DNA of 64,000 bases from Gadus chalcogrammus (lineage: Eukaryota; Chordata; Actinopteri; Gadiformes; Gadidae). Below are positions 1-15,112 of the stretch, in pieces. Positions within the stretch are counted from its first letter, which is position 1. The number at the start of each line of letters is the position of its first letter. The position numbers and the translations under genes were made by a program. The notes under the pieces were generated by a model. It was not told the origin of the DNA and made no database searches. It worked only from the letters and a program-made list of their open reading frames with translations. The stretch lies in assembly GCF_026213295.1 (NCBI RefSeq), contig NC_079423.1, forward strand, positions 14,972,424 to 15,036,423. The letters run 5' to 3'.

Positions 1-311
1 TCCAGAGGTAAATCTAAATACTCCAACATGACCAGCCAATCGCCTGCGGCTCTCTAATTGGATGTTTTCCTTTCCTCTCCACTGTGATAGCCCGTTAGTG
101 AGCGCAAACTGGCAGCCCTTCATCAACCAGGTGGGTGTTCCACGCTGTTAATGGATGAGGTGTGATACCGCCCCCACAAAGACACATTTACTATGTTTTC
201 ACATTTCCCTAATTTTCTGTCTAGCATTAATGCAGCACAGCTTTCTGGGATCCTTCAGAAGCGCTTTGAAGGTAATTCATTATTATGATTTAAATAAACG
301 TACTCTGGCGT
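1..311. other. unique non-coding DNA
   Basis: Mixed-composition DNA with no long open frame, no RNA gene and no simple repeat. It leads directly into the 16-bp minisatellite. No function is visible. Confidence 0.6.
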
Positions 312-667
312 CTATCTAGCACCATAGCTATCTAGTGTTATAGTTAACTAGCACTATAGATATCTAGCACTTGAGCTTTATAAAGCTAAAGCTATCTAGT
401 AATATAGAGATCTAGGGCTATAGCTGTCTTGCACTATAGCTTTGTAGCACTAAAGCTATCTAGCGCTATAGCGATCTAGCATATAGTTATATAGCATTGT
501 AGCTATCTAACGCCATGACTTTGATATCTAGCACTATTGCTACCCAGCACTATAGAGATCTAGTGCTGTAGATTTCTAGCACTATAGAGATTTAGTGCTA
601 TAGCTATCTAACGCTATAGCGATATAGCTATCTAGCACTATAGATATTTAGCACTATAGCTATCTAC
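312..667. repeat. 16-bp minisatellite, CTAG-containing
   Basis: About 22 diverged tandem units with consensus ctatctagcactatag. Almost every unit is exactly 16 bp; the exceptions are one of 15, one of about 21 and one of 8. Each unit begins CTAT and ends ATAG, so the unit is partly self-complementary and most copies carry a CTAG. Divergence between units suggests an old array. No open frame runs through it. Confidence 0.9.
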
Positions 668-1140
668 AGCTTGGTGGGTCCGCTACATCTCAGTGATTAC
701 ATCTGCTAAAAGCTACCGGTTTATTTACTGCTTAGATCATTCGGCCAGCGATAACACCAGATACAGACATAAGACAAGCCACCGGGCCACATCTTGTCCC
801 TCCATTAGGAGCAGGAAAGAGAGAGAGAGAGAGGGGTACAAGGTTAGGAGAGAGTGGGGGTAATGCTGGAAGGAATGAGGAAGGCAGGTAGGGAGACGGG
901 AAGGAAGGAGTGAGTAAGAGGAGTAGGGAGAAGGAAAGGAAGGATGGAAGGTAGAGGGAATGGAGGCTTGTAGGGAGGGAGGAAGAAGGATGAACGGATA
1001 TAAAACACTAGCGAGGGAAGGCAGGAAGGTAGTATGGTCGGCAAGAAATAGGGCCCAATAAAGGCAGAAAATAATTTTTCAAGGTAGCCATTTTTGTGAG
1101 GCACATGTTAGGGAAAATGTGGCATTCAGCGTGCGAACCG
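668..1140. other. unique DNA with purine-rich tract
   Basis: Unique sequence to about 810, then a purine-rich tract (GGAAGG and GGGAGG type, with a short GA run at 819-832) to about 1070. The 86-codon minus-strand open frame here is a leucine/proline/serine translation of this tract and is not believed to be a gene. Confidence 0.6.
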
Positions 1141-1189
1141 GCAGTAAAAAAAAGTTCATAATTGATGTTAAAATATGTTCCATTAGAGA

Positions 1190-1425
1190 GATGATGGGAT
1201 AAGCTGCGGGTGGAATCGATTAATTAACAACGGAATCAGATGAAGCCGCGAGACGCCTTTGCTTTTTGTTGCCCCGCGACGTCTGCTCTGATTGAATCAG
1301 GGCCGGGGAAAGCCAGAACGCTTCGCCGCCGGCCCCTTGATCCCAGCCCTGAATAGAGCTTTAATGAAGTGAATGCCTAGCAGCCGTACCGGTCTCATTG
1401 TGCCTCCGAAAAAAGAGTGATTTAG
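1190..1425. other. possible conserved non-coding block
   Basis: A unique block mixing GC-rich stretches with a palindromic ATTAATTAA core and GATTGAATCA and TTTAATGAAG motifs of homeodomain/PBX type. It has no open frame of note. The composition resembles vertebrate enhancers, but conservation cannot be tested here. Confidence 0.25.
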
Positions 1426-1436
1426 TCAACTGTAGG

Positions 1437-2278
<842 letters not shown>

Positions 2279-2335
2279 TCTGCTCTCTCTCTCTGTCTCT
2301 CGCTCTCTCTCGCTCTATCCCTCTCTCTCTTTGTG
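2279..2335. repeat. (CT)n imperfect microsatellite
   Basis: CT dinucleotides with GTCT and CGCT interruptions. Confidence 0.85.
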
Positions 2336-2490
2336 CCACTGCCATTAGGAAGATCGGGTTAAGATATGTTGTGCTGGATGAAGGACCTCTTCACCATGAT
2401 GTGAGGCTTATACTGATCTCCATCTCAGTCAACTTTATGTCCAGACGTTTACTATTGAAGCAACTAAACGTCGAACCGGGATTGGTGGCA

Positions 2491-2513
2491 GGGGGGGGGG
2501 GGGGGGGCGGGGG
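2491..2513. repeat. poly-G tract
   Basis: Seventeen G, one C, then five G. The glycine and proline runs in overlapping frames come from this tract. Confidence 0.9.
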
Positions 2514-3119
2514 TCTAAAACAGTCATCTCTAAACAAAATCTCCATGCAAGCAGCACCATAGGGGCAGAGTGGGGGAGGGAGACATGGCAAGGGCTTGCA
2601 AGTGATTTAGGAGCGGGAAAGTGTGTGCATGCATTAAGTCGCATCCTCAGGGCGGAGTGACTTGTGCATGAAATATTGGTGTCCATCAAATTACAGATAC
2701 TCATAAATTATACTTTTCTCTCCCGTGTTTCTGCATTTATATGTTAATACGGTTGTGTGTCTGTGTGTGTGCGCGTGTATGTGTGTAGGACTTTGGGTCA
2801 GTGTGGATGTGTTTGCGGTAAGAGACGCAGCGAGGAGGAGAATGCATTATGCAACGCTAACAATGGCCGAGCACCTCTTTTATTGAACTCTTACCGTCTG
2901 GCGGTGCCCGGCGTGTACAACATGGGTCTGGCGCGCACATCCTGTCATTTATTGATGGGAGGGAATAGTCCAATGGTTTGTTCACATGGCTGTGAATCTG
3001 TGTAGTCGGACGCATTCCAATTAGATTGGAGAACGTGGAATGAGTTGGATTGATGAGGATAGAGTAAAAGCAAACCATATCACGTAACCATATGGCCATG
3101 GATCAGTAAGAACCCATTA
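2514..3119. other. unique DNA with short TG run
   Basis: Unique sequence apart from an imperfect TG stretch at about 2753-2800. No gene or RNA is supported. Confidence 0.5.
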
Positions 3120-3375
3120 TGTGGTATGGTATAGTGTGGTTTATTGTATGGTATTGTATAGTGTAGTATGGCATGGTGTTGGGTTGGTATATTATAGTAT
3201 GGTGTGGTAATGGTATAGTGTACAATGGAAGGTTTGATCACAGCACATGGTTTGGTGTGATATGGTACAGTATGTTGTGGTATAGTCAGTGTGATATGGT
3301 ACAGTATGTTGTGGTAAAGGGGGCTGTGATATGGCACAGTATAGGGTGGTGTTATATGGTGAGCCATGGTTAAGG
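3120..3375. repeat. degenerate TGGTA-type repeat with 34-bp tandem copy
   Basis: A G/T/A-rich tract built from TATGGT, GTGGTA and TATAGTGT words with almost no C. Inside it a segment starting gtgtgatatggtacag occurs at 3255 and again at 3289, a 34-bp period. A third, weaker copy follows near 3325. The minus-strand frame over it (YHTTPYH-type) is a repeat translation. Confidence 0.8.
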
Positions 3376-3877
3376 CAAGATGATGTGGACACATTGCCAC
3401 ATTGATTCCAAAAACGAGAAAAATTGATAATATTTTAGTGAAGCCAGTAGAGAGGTCAACGATGGTTCCATCACCCATAATGGTCTTATCCTTTGAGACA
3501 CACAACAGCAGTTCACATACATTCTATAAGGAAGCATTGAACACTTTATTTTTTACGACTCTAATTCGAACTCATCCCATATAGAGTTAACTCTGAATCC
3601 ACAGCGCTGTCTCCCAAACAGCCCAGGACTCCAGGCAGACTGCCCTCGCTCTGAGCACGCCAAGCGGGGGTCTCTCTCTCCTCCTCCTCTTGAAGTATGT
3701 TCCTTCTGGCGACTCTGTGTCATGCAGGGTCCAGACTGCAAAAACACATATTTTCTCTCTGCTGGCGTGAGCGGCATTGCATCCTGGGTAAGGAGCAAGG
3801 GTAGCTGTGATTGGGATTGGCGCCGGGGTCTGGTTTCCATGGAGATGTCTTCTGCTGCTGCCGGTCGTATTGTGCTA
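3376..3877. other. unique DNA
   Basis: No simple repeats and no supported gene. The open frames present are below 100 codons and have no recognisable motifs. Confidence 0.5.
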
Positions 3878-4245
3878 TGGTGGAGGTGGTAGAGGAGTAG
3901 TAGTGATATTACTACTGGTAGAGGACTAGTGATAGTATTAGTGGTAGTGGTGGTAAAGGAGTAGTTATTGTAGGAGTATTAGTAGTGGTGGTGCTGGTGG
4001 TGATGGAGGAGTAATGATAGCGGTGGTAGTGGCAGTAGTCATAGTAGTCGTGGTGGTGGTGGTGGTGTGGAGGGATGATAGGGGGTAGGAGATGACGGTG
4101 GAGCAGGTGGTGGAGTGAGGTAGCGGGGCTGAAGGAGGAGCAGGTGGTGGCGTAACTGGATGACGAGGTGGTTGAGCTGGTGGAGGAGGAGGAGGTGCTG
4201 GAGAACGAGGTGATGGAGCTGATGAAGGAGGAGTTGGAGAGGGTG
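3878..4245. repeat. (GGT/AGT)n trinucleotide tract
   Basis: Degenerate trinucleotides GGT, AGT, GTA and GGA over about 370 bp, with blocks such as GGTGGTAGTGG. The plus strand has few C. Long Ser/Thr- and His-rich minus-strand frames are translations of the repeat. Confidence 0.85.
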
Positions 4246-4340
4246 GGTGGGTGGGCTCGTCTAATAGCCACATGCCACACGCTGGGCCTGAACACTCACA
4301 GGCTGGTGCGTGGGCTCCTTCCACAAAGAGTGAAGGACAC

Positions 4341-4471
4341 ACTGACACTGTCTCTCTCTCTCTCTCACTCTCACTCTCTCCCTCCTTCTCTCTGCTGTCT
4401 CTCTGTCTCTGTCTCTCCTTCTCCCTTCCTCTCTCTCTCTCTGTCTCTCTCTATGTCTGTCTCTGTCTCTG

Positions 4472-4541
<70 letters not shown>

Positions 4542-4660
4542 CTTCTCTCTGCTGTCTCTCTGTCTCTGTCTCTCCTTCTCCCTTCCTCTCTCTGTCTCTC
4601 TCTCTCTCTGTCTGTCTCTGTCTCTTTCTCTCTCTGTCTCTCTCTCTCTGTCTGTCTCTG

Positions 4661-4697
<37 letters not shown>

Positions 4698-4788
4698 GTC
4701 TCTGTCTCTGTCTCTGTCTCTCTCTGTCTTTCTGTCGCTGTCTCTGTCTTTCTGTCTCTGTCTCTCTCTTCTGTCTCTCTCCTTATCT
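4341..4788. repeat. CT / CTGTCT compound array
   Basis: (CT)n mixed with CTGTCTCTGTCT blocks. A segment of about 100 bp (ccctccttctctctgctgtc onward) occurs at about 4380 and again at about 4537, so the array contains a larger internal duplication. The 207-codon Leu/Ser frame is an artefact of the repeat. Confidence 0.9.
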
Positions 4789-5015
4789 TAATTTGATAAC
4801 ATCAAACAATCGTTGCTATTCCCATTGTGGAAATTCACTTGTTACAGCAGTTTAGGAGTCAAAAGTTCAGGAAGAAGGACAAATCAAAGACAAAATGAAA
4901 ATAAAAAGGAATAAAACCTAAAATAAAATGATGATGTAGGCTTTGTCCACTATGATAATTCTCATGCTTTCTCACTCACTTTCTTAGTACAATGTCACGT
5001 TAATCTTACTCTAAT
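4789..5015. other. unique AT-rich DNA
   Basis: A-rich stretch with AAAATGAAAATAAAAAGG-type sequence. No feature is supported. Confidence 0.5.
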
Positions 5016-5220
5016 TTGTCTGTGTCTCTGCCTCTCTCTCATACACACATCCAAACACTGGTTTCTCGTCCTCCTTCCTCGCCAACTCTCTCCCCTCTTC
5101 CACTCCTCCTCCTCTTGCTTTCTGGAGTTCTGGTGTCCCCAGGACAGCCTGTTCCTCTCCTCCTCCTCCTCCCCCCCTCTCCCCTCTCCATCCACCACCC
5201 TTTCCCCTCTGTTTCTGTAC
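5016..5220. repeat. pyrimidine-rich tract
   Basis: TCC, CTC and CCTCCT words dominate. The Ser/Pro/Leu and Arg/Glu frames on either strand are composition artefacts. Confidence 0.7.
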
Positions 5221-6340
5221 ACTTGGGGCTGTGCGGTTGGCAGGTCCTTGTTGGAGGATATCTCCGGCCCTGCGAATCTGTCAGCAGTGTCACAATTGTA
5301 TTTACTCTGCAGGAAGTTTCATTCAACGCTTGCAATCCTCCCAAAGTTTCCAGAGTTTTGTGTGCAGGGTCCTTTCGTTTTCTAAAAAACATTCGATTTA
5401 TTCCACGTTTTCTTTAACCTTATTATGCTTTACCTTATTATATATGATGTTGTTTCCCAAAGAGTCTGACGCAAACAGATGTGTCTTATAATGCGTTAAA
5501 ATGAAAGAACCCAATAGAGGGGGGAATGATTTACTAACAAGAGCACTTGTTATGCGCTACAGCCTATATATACAGCCTTCTTCCCAAGGGTACTTCCACT
5601 TTACGTACTGTGTATGCAGCGTTGCGGCGAGCATATAGGCACTGCCTTTTAAAGAGCATTGTATAAGTACTGAAATAGGGAGTCGGAAGCCTCTTAAGGA
5701 GACGGATATGCCTTTAGTTGAGGACGTGGGAGCCATCGGCCTACGCAGTGCCCCCAGCCTTGCTTCCATCTGACAGCGTGGACTAATAGCAACGGTGGCT
5801 TTGATGCTGCTCACTCTCCTATTCGCCTCAAATGGACTACTGTGCATGGCCACTGTCATTGTGTGTCAACGTGCTCACATCGATGGAGCAACATGAAGTG
5901 CAGTGGTAAGGGTGTCTGGTTATATGGTTCTGGCTAGTCTACCTGTGGACGTCATCGGGCAAGATGCCTAGCCCTTAGTTGCTCATGAATGAACTGCCTC
6001 TAAAATAGAAATTCAATGTGAGTTACTTTGGGTAAGAGCATCTCCTTCCGAGTGAAGTATTATTGCGATTTTTCTTCTTTGATAATAGACAACAATCCTA
6101 CGTCAGAGCTACCATCAATCGCACAAGAAGATGTTTGTGCATTATTGGCAAACAAACATGGCTGTCCTGAATGAATGGAGGCTGCAGCTTCAACAACGGT
6201 TTGCCATCGACCGCTCCGAAAGCCTTTCTGCGCAGCACAGTGGATTTCAGCGGCTCAGCAGTCATTTGTTTGGAAGGTTATTTGGCCCGGGCGTCAAAGG
6301 AAATCACACATTTCCCACATCTCTCTGCCCTCCCATATCC
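5221..6340. other. about 1.1 kb unique DNA
   Basis: No microsatellite. A 100-codon minus-strand frame (5557-5859) has no recognisable domain. A block at about 6200-6300 combines CAGCGGCTCAGC and CGTCAAAGG words and resembles regulatory DNA, but I cannot support a function. Confidence 0.4.
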
Positions 6341-6530
6341 CTCGCAGAAGAAGAAAAAAAACAACAAAGGAAAGATCTCCCCACTCCCCACCACAATCTC
6401 CACCTCCACCGCCCTTTCCCGTAACTCACCGCGCCACTGGTATCCTGCCAACAAACCACCACCACCACCGGCGGCACCACCACCACCACCACCACCACCA
6501 CCAGCACCAGCACCAGCAGCAGCACCAGTC
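6341..6530. repeat. A-rich run and (CCA)n array
   Basis: A short A-rich run (6346-6380) is followed by CCA/CAC trinucleotides at 6455-6525 with CAGCAGCAC interruptions. Proline, histidine and glycine runs in overlapping frames come from this array. Confidence 0.85.
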
Positions 6531-6700
6531 CCTCCCTGGGAGCAGGCGGGAGGGACGGGTGATGGATGTCGGAGGCTGAGGCGGTCCCACAGCAATTAGC
6601 TCCTCCGCTGCAAGAAGCGGAGCCTGTCAGGGTGATGGAATCTGCTCGCCGCCGCAGTCCGTCACAGGGGCCGGCGGCGGGTGCCAGACAAATGCCCCTT
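6531..6700. other. GC-rich unique spacer
   Basis: GC-rich unique sequence with CCGCCGCAG and GGCGGCGGG words between the CCA and GT arrays. No gene is supported. Confidence 0.4.
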
Positions 6701-6727
6701 CTTTGTGTGTGCGTTTGCGTCTCTGTG

Positions 6728-6773
<46 letters not shown>

Positions 6774-6782
6774 GGGGGTGGG
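6701..6782. repeat. (GT)n microsatellite with poly-G end
   Basis: TG/GT repeats with CGTC interruptions at the 5' side, ending in a run of G at about 6770-6778. Confidence 0.9.
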
Positions 6783-6900
6783 GCTGTGTTTTGCTTTGCC
6801 TGTTTGTTTGGCCCTTGGTGGTGGTGCAGCATGCCGAGAGCTCCGAGGTGGGCTACGGAGACGGAGAGCCAATGAGAGGGCAGGATGGAGTATTTGTTGA

Positions 6901-6918
6901 GGGGGGGGGGGGGGGGGG
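6901..6918. repeat. poly-G tract
   Basis: Eighteen consecutive G, followed by TGGAGGTGGG. Such a tract can form a G-quadruplex. Confidence 0.9.
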
Positions 6919-7685
6919 TGGAGGTGGGTTGTGTGTTGAGTCGGGAACGCCGGCGGGCCGGTGGAAGAGGCCGGCCGGGTTCGAGACGTCTGGAGCGCTG
7001 ATCCGGGCGGATACGAGGAGTTGTGATGTGAGGGTTCATTTTGAGGAGTAATTAAGTGAACGATTTCAGATGGACGGTGTGGCAGCGTGTCCTCATGGCT
7101 GTGAGCTCTGTGTGAAAATAACCAAAGTAAAAAAGATCAAAGGCTGAAGGGAAGCGGGGGCAAGTTTTCTCATTAAAATTAAAAGTCAAGTCAAATCAAA
7201 CTTTCTAAATACGGAATATGACATATTAGAGGCTCTTTTTCGTTGCAATCTTCTGAGGACAGGAAATCAGCCCTTCGGCCACACTGCTATCAAGTCCGGG
7301 CGGCATGACTTGTTAAATTAATGAAAACCCACGGAGTGAAGGCTTCCTTTCTTTCACCAGAGGAGGGGGGGTCTCATTGGTTCACGAGGATCTCCACCCC
7401 ACAGGCCCTGAGTTTGGACCTCCACTAGCTCAAGAGACGGCCTCCGGTGTGGAGTACGCCTGGTCCGTTCCATCAGGTTCCAACCTGGTATGCTCTGAGA
7501 TTGCTGTTGATTCATTATTATTGAATGATGTAAATCCTGGACTTTCAACCTACGTCAACCGAAGCGTCTTCCTAACGTCGGCTGATTCTTCGCGTCTATC
7601 TCCGACGGACCCCTTAGTCCAGCCCAAAGCCCGTAGTTCACCTTCGTCCCCAGTCTGACAGCCTCCTACTCCTACCTGAGTCCAT
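6919..7685. other. unique DNA with unassigned ORF
   Basis: GC-rich then AT-rich unique DNA. A 93-codon plus-strand frame (7377-7658) is Ser/Pro/Val-rich with no recognised domain. Probably chance. Confidence 0.35.
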
Positions 7686-7689
7686 GCCA

Positions 7690-7870
7690 ATGTCCCTCCG
7701 TTGTTCCCCTGCCGTTAACGTTTCCCTCTCCATCCCTCAATTTACCCATCAACCCCTCCACCATCCATCTCTCCGTCCATGTCCCCAATCTATTTACCGT
7801 CCTTCCATCACCTCCCATGTCCCCGTCCATCTGTCTCGCTCTCCCCATCCCACCCACACACCCACGTGGA
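7690..7870. repeat. degenerate CCAT/TCCC-type repeat
   Basis: Words such as CCATC, CCGTCCATC, CCCTCC and CATCC recur irregularly over about 180 bp. It reads as an old tetranucleotide-derived array. Confidence 0.55.
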
Positions 7871-8240
<370 letters not shown>

Positions 8241-8332
8241 CACTAATACAGATCTATACCTAGAGCATTTATTGCCTTTTCGTAGGTGTGTGTGTGTTGG
8301 TGTGGCAGGGCAATGATGTTTCCAAAGACTGT

Positions 8333-8333
8333 G

Positions 8334-8367
<34 letters not shown>

Positions 8368-8399
8368 GTGTGTGAGCGAGTGAGCGAGGGGGGGGGGGG
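8333..8399. repeat. (GT)n plus poly-G
   Basis: TG repeats with a GCG interruption, then GAGCGAGTGAGCGA and a 12-G run (8388-8399). Confidence 0.9.
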
Positions 8400-8850
8400 T
8401 TCTTATACCAAGCCATTGCCTCTGTACTGAACCCCTCCTGTCTCTCCTTCTGTCGGTCTAGTGCCCGACCTTAATAATGACATGCACACACATTGTCCCC
8501 GACCAAATGCCAGCCAGGACCCCTGTCATTATAATCCGCTTTGTGTTCTGACATTTGCACTAAAAGCAAAACATTGTCACCGATTTTTTTCCATCCACAG
8601 TTCATGCTAGTTCAGATCCATTAGAGGATTTTTTTGAAACACAAACATACCGCTACCGACCTGACGTGTGGCGGTGGGGTCGTTGCATTTTCCTCCTTGC
8701 CGCGGGGGGATTAACGATCGCCTTTTTGTGATTCAAAATAACCAACCGTGTAAATCGTACCCGTCTGCTCCGATATGGAGCAGACTAAAGCCAAGGTCAC
8801 CCCAGAGTCAATGTTTGGTGCCACACGATCGATCCTTTGACATTGTTGTG
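8400..8850. other. unique DNA
   Basis: Mixed unique sequence without repeats or a supported gene. Confidence 0.5.
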
Positions 8851-8899
8851 GTTTTTTTTGTTCCTTTTTTTTTTTTTTTTTTTTTTTGTTCCTTTTTTT
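8851..8899. repeat. poly-T tract
   Basis: T runs broken by GTTCC. It could be a degraded poly(A) tail of a minus-strand insertion, but no retroelement body is recognisable beside it. Confidence 0.85.
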
Positions 8900-9054
8900 C
8901 TTCCTTATCTGCGGAGGAGTCGCTGTATTGTCTCCCACTGTGGAGTATTGATGTTACATAAAGAGAGTCCTTCCCTATGTTCTCATTTCCTCACCTCCAG
9001 GGCGGGCTTCTCCACTCCCAGTGGTGTGGAGGGGCGACAAAAGGATGCGTTTAT

Positions 9055-9356
<302 letters not shown>

Positions 9357-10339
9357 CTGCTCCAGGAGCCACCAAGAGACGCGCTGATTGAATTGGTTTT
9401 TCTCTGTCACCGCTTCTTCGCCATGTTTACATTTTCCCAGGGCCTCGGAAGATGCGACCTTGTCCTCCCAACCCCCCCCCAGGGGTCAAACTCATTCTTT
9501 TGAAAGGATCCTCCGGATCAAACCAATCCAACCCATGTGGATCTGAAATAGGTACACGTAGCGTAGCGCCTCGTAACTTTGAAGCTCTATGTGGGTTTGC
9601 TGTTGTTGTTGTTGTGGTTGTAGTTTGTTTTGTCGCTGCCTTGTTGGAGAATTATGTTGATTTAGTCTACTTTTGCAATTCCACTGCTCATTTTACCTGT
9701 GCCTTTTTTGACACAAAATGAAAAGCAGATTGGGACTGAATGTAAACAAATCTGTGAGGCTACGAGTTCTTTCAGATTGATGTAAGTGTATAAGAGGCTG
9801 AATTCAAATCACTTGAACAGTCACACGTTAAGGCTTCTCTTGCTTCTCTATCTATCAAGACTAGGAAATAAGAAAGAGTTGTTTGATTAAAACCGAGAAG
9901 GAGCCGACCACCTTTTTGTCTGAACATTTGATAAAGAAAGATGAGCCCATCCAAAGGCTTGACCGGCTTCCAAACCATACAGGCAAACTTATTTAGCTAT
10001 CGTATTTAGTTAACGTTTGATTTCCTTCTATTGTATCTCCCATTTTGACAGCCTTCACTTACGTTATATTTCTTCATTTATTCTTTTGTATTCTCATGCA
10101 TAACCTTGAACCTCCATCACACAATCCCTTATTGTGTGAAATATGATATTCGTGCGTACGTGAATGCACACAATAAAAAAACAAATGTACATTTTATATC
10201 TTCGCCATCAGGCTGGCCTATATCACATTCACGTTTCATAGTGTTATGTTGTATTAATCAAGGCTTCCTGTGTTGTTTATGAACGTCGTCCACTGGGTTC
10301 GGCTGGACCATAGTGGGCTTGGGAAAGGGACCTGGTCAA
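9357..10339. other. about 1 kb unique DNA
   Basis: Contains a short GTT array (9600-9621). The rest is unique and AT-rich toward the right. A 68-codon minus-strand frame (9772-9978) has no recognised motif. No gene is supported. Confidence 0.45.
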
Positions 10340-10393
10340 CCCCCTGTTAAGGAGAACCCACCCAAAGGGGGGTGGGTTCTCCTTCACAGGGGG
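10340..10393. other. strong hairpin, 24-bp arms
   Basis: Left arm 10340-10363 pairs with right arm 10370-10393 at 23 of 24 positions around a 6-nt loop (aaaggg). The single mismatch is at arm position 9. Core of the left arm: ggagaacccaccc. Flanks give partial further pairing (gggaaaggga on the left against tccttcccc on the right). It could be a palindromic mobile-element remnant or a hairpin precursor; I cannot decide between them. Confidence 0.8.
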
Positions 10394-11478
10394 CAGTGAC
10401 GCTCCTTCCCCGTGTCTCTGCATGGCCACGGCCACGCCGGTCGACTGTGTGTACGTCAGCTTTAGATACAGGCTGATCCTCTTCCTTTGTCGGGCTACCT
10501 CAGCACCACGTTCCCGAGCGTAGCCGCCAGAGCGTCGAGGCTAACCCACACCTCCACGTCAGATAAGGCTTCTCTAATCTCGTTCCCCCTCTCCCGACAT
10601 GACTGCGGGAACACACAGACGGTATCGGGGAGGGCGCAGGAAATGTGAATGTCTTTTTTTTTTTTAAAGTGATATGTTTAAGTGTGAATACTTGCTGCTT
10701 GGGCACAGGGTGAAGTGGAGGTTTAGTGTCGGGCTCCTCCAGCTGAGATGTAGCGTGTACCATCTCCCAATGTCAGCAGACTTAATATAGCCGACTTTCA
10801 GCAGAGATGCTCCTTTTGGGATCCTTATCTGAATTCACGGTCGGTGGCTTTGGATAACAGTGTTGTTAAATGACTGAATATAATATCTTGTTTTGTGTTA
10901 GCGGTTGAGTCCAGCTACTTCAGTCCAGTGTTCCCCAGCAGTTTGGATAATCGGCGTGTCCATATCAAACAGGGCTCCATGTTTTCCATCGCTCTTTGAG
11001 GCCACTTCCCGAAATGGAAAGACGTCCACACACACGGTGACAATATCAGAGACGTCCCTGTGTTTACCCCCTCGCAGAGAACCCGCTTGAGGGGAGCAGG
11101 ACAAGTGCCTGTACGAGACATGGCTAGCTACCTTCTTCCACAAGCAATCTGGGCTTACAGTAAGCTGCCGGTTTAAACCCTTCTGCGGCGGCTCCTTTGA
11201 GCCCGATGGATGTTGAGGATCTAAGCCGGGTGGAAGAGGAGAGCTTGCTCAAGCTGATGTTTCTCCAGGCAAGACTCTGCTCAGTCGTTATGTTGGAGCA
11301 CAACAGAACTACAATACCCACACTGCCGTCTAGAGGCATGTTCACGAAGCATTGCGAATGTTCAAAGTTGGTTGCTTGATTTTTTTTTTAAAGCAATAGG
11401 CAAACCGAACCTGATGAAGGGTAAATGTTTTGGATGTCCTTCCGCTATACTTACAGAATTAAACAAGAAAATATTCAG
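10394..11478. other. about 1.1 kb unique DNA
   Basis: No simple repeats except T/A runs at about 10652-10667 and 11380. The block at 11307-11325 (actacaatacccacactgc) weakly resembles a ZNF143/STAF site. No open frame exceeds 87 codons and none has a recognisable domain. Confidence 0.45.
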
Positions 11479-11479
11479 G

Positions 11480-11645
11480 ATAGTGTGTAGTAAGAGTGTT
11501 TATCCCACAGACAAAAGAAGTTGGGTTCCATCCCCAATGCCCACAGTCTACCTTTAGTCATGCGAGAGCAACTCGCCTGAACCCTACACCTGCTTCTTAA
11601 TTCACTTTCAGTCACTTTGGATTAAAGCCTTGCTTACTGACAAAA
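11480..11645 (+). mobile_element. tRNA-derived SINE copy (family A)
   Basis: Head with a degenerate box-B-like gttgggttccatcccc, then aatgcccacagtctacc, and a tail word cagtcactttggattaaag close to the common fish SINE tail. The same head-middle-tail order recurs at 23040, 29590, 35085, 37470 and 61320, which supports a dispersed family. Diverged, so an old copy. Confidence 0.6.
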
Positions 11646-12481
<836 letters not shown>

Positions 12482-12559
12482 TAACCCATGATGCATCAGT
12501 GTGGCTTTAAAGCACAGGCCTTTTGGGAGCCTCTTAGCCTACTCTTGCCCGTAAAAGAG

Positions 12560-12812
12560 GCCTCAAAGCAGGGAGGAAGTACATAACAGATGATGGATAA
12601 GGGAGAGGAGCGATGGGAGAGACCGGGGGAACAGGCCAAACTCGGAAGGAAGGCAGAGGAACAGATAGAGGAAAAAGGTGAAGGAAACTAGAATTGAGAA
12701 TCCGTGAGCGAGACCTCATGGCTGATGCGAAGAGGGAAGAAAAGAGCGAGAGAAATGGATTTAAAAGGAGAAGGAGAGAGCGAGAGAGGGAGAGAGACAA
12801 TGGGGAAAAATG
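12560..12812. repeat. purine-rich tract
   Basis: GGAGA, GAGAG and GAAGG words dominate. The Leu/Ser minus-strand frames are translations of the tract. Confidence 0.6.
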
Positions 12813-12977
12813 GAGACTGAGAAAGGCATGCCTTGCAGCCTTTCATCCGCAGCCTCCCCGACCCTGGCTCAGTATTTCCATATGAAAGGTTACATTCAGA
12901 CACAGGGACTCAAATCACACTGGTGAATTCTTCACCTCTGCAGCTTTAAGCTCCTCCATTGCACTGTAAGCTACGGT

Positions 12978-12980
<3 letters not shown>

Positions 12981-13035
<55 letters not shown>

Positions 13036-13070
13036 AAACTCTCAAGCACATGCACACAAACACACACATA
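12981..13070. repeat. (CA)n microsatellite
   Basis: Pure CA at 12981-13025, then degenerate CA with GCACA and AAACTCTCAAG interruptions. Confidence 0.95.
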
Positions 13071-14820
<1,750 letters not shown>

Positions 14821-14899
14821 TGTATCTATACATGCGTGAATATGTACCTTAGGTCATCGCAAACCATCAACGTTGCAGTACTCATTCATTTGTGGTTGG

Positions 14900-15112
14900 T
14901 GAGACTTTGTGTGTATGCATTTGTACATGTATCTGTGTGTGTTTGTGTGGACATGTGTTCTTACGTTGTGTGTGTGTTTTGTGTGTGTGTGTGTGTGGAT
15001 GTGTGTGTTTTTAAGGACATGTCTATGCATTCTCACATGAGTGTGTATGTGTGTGTGCATGTGTGTGTTTTTAAGGAAATGTGTATGCATTCATGTGTGT
15101 GTGCGTGTGTGT
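14900..15112. repeat. degenerate GT tract with 60-bp duplication
   Basis: Interrupted TG-rich DNA. A segment beginning atgtgtgtgtttttaagga is present at 14999 and again at 15059, with the following words catgtctatgcattc and aatgtgtatgcattc matching. The offset is 60 bp. Confidence 0.75.

Noticed and set aside
312..667. CRISPR-like array
   Set aside because: Units are adjacent 16-bp tandem copies without unique spacers, and the DNA is vertebrate in character.
8851..8899. Poly-T as the tail of a minus-strand processed pseudogene
   Set aside because: No coding similarity or target duplication was seen on either side.
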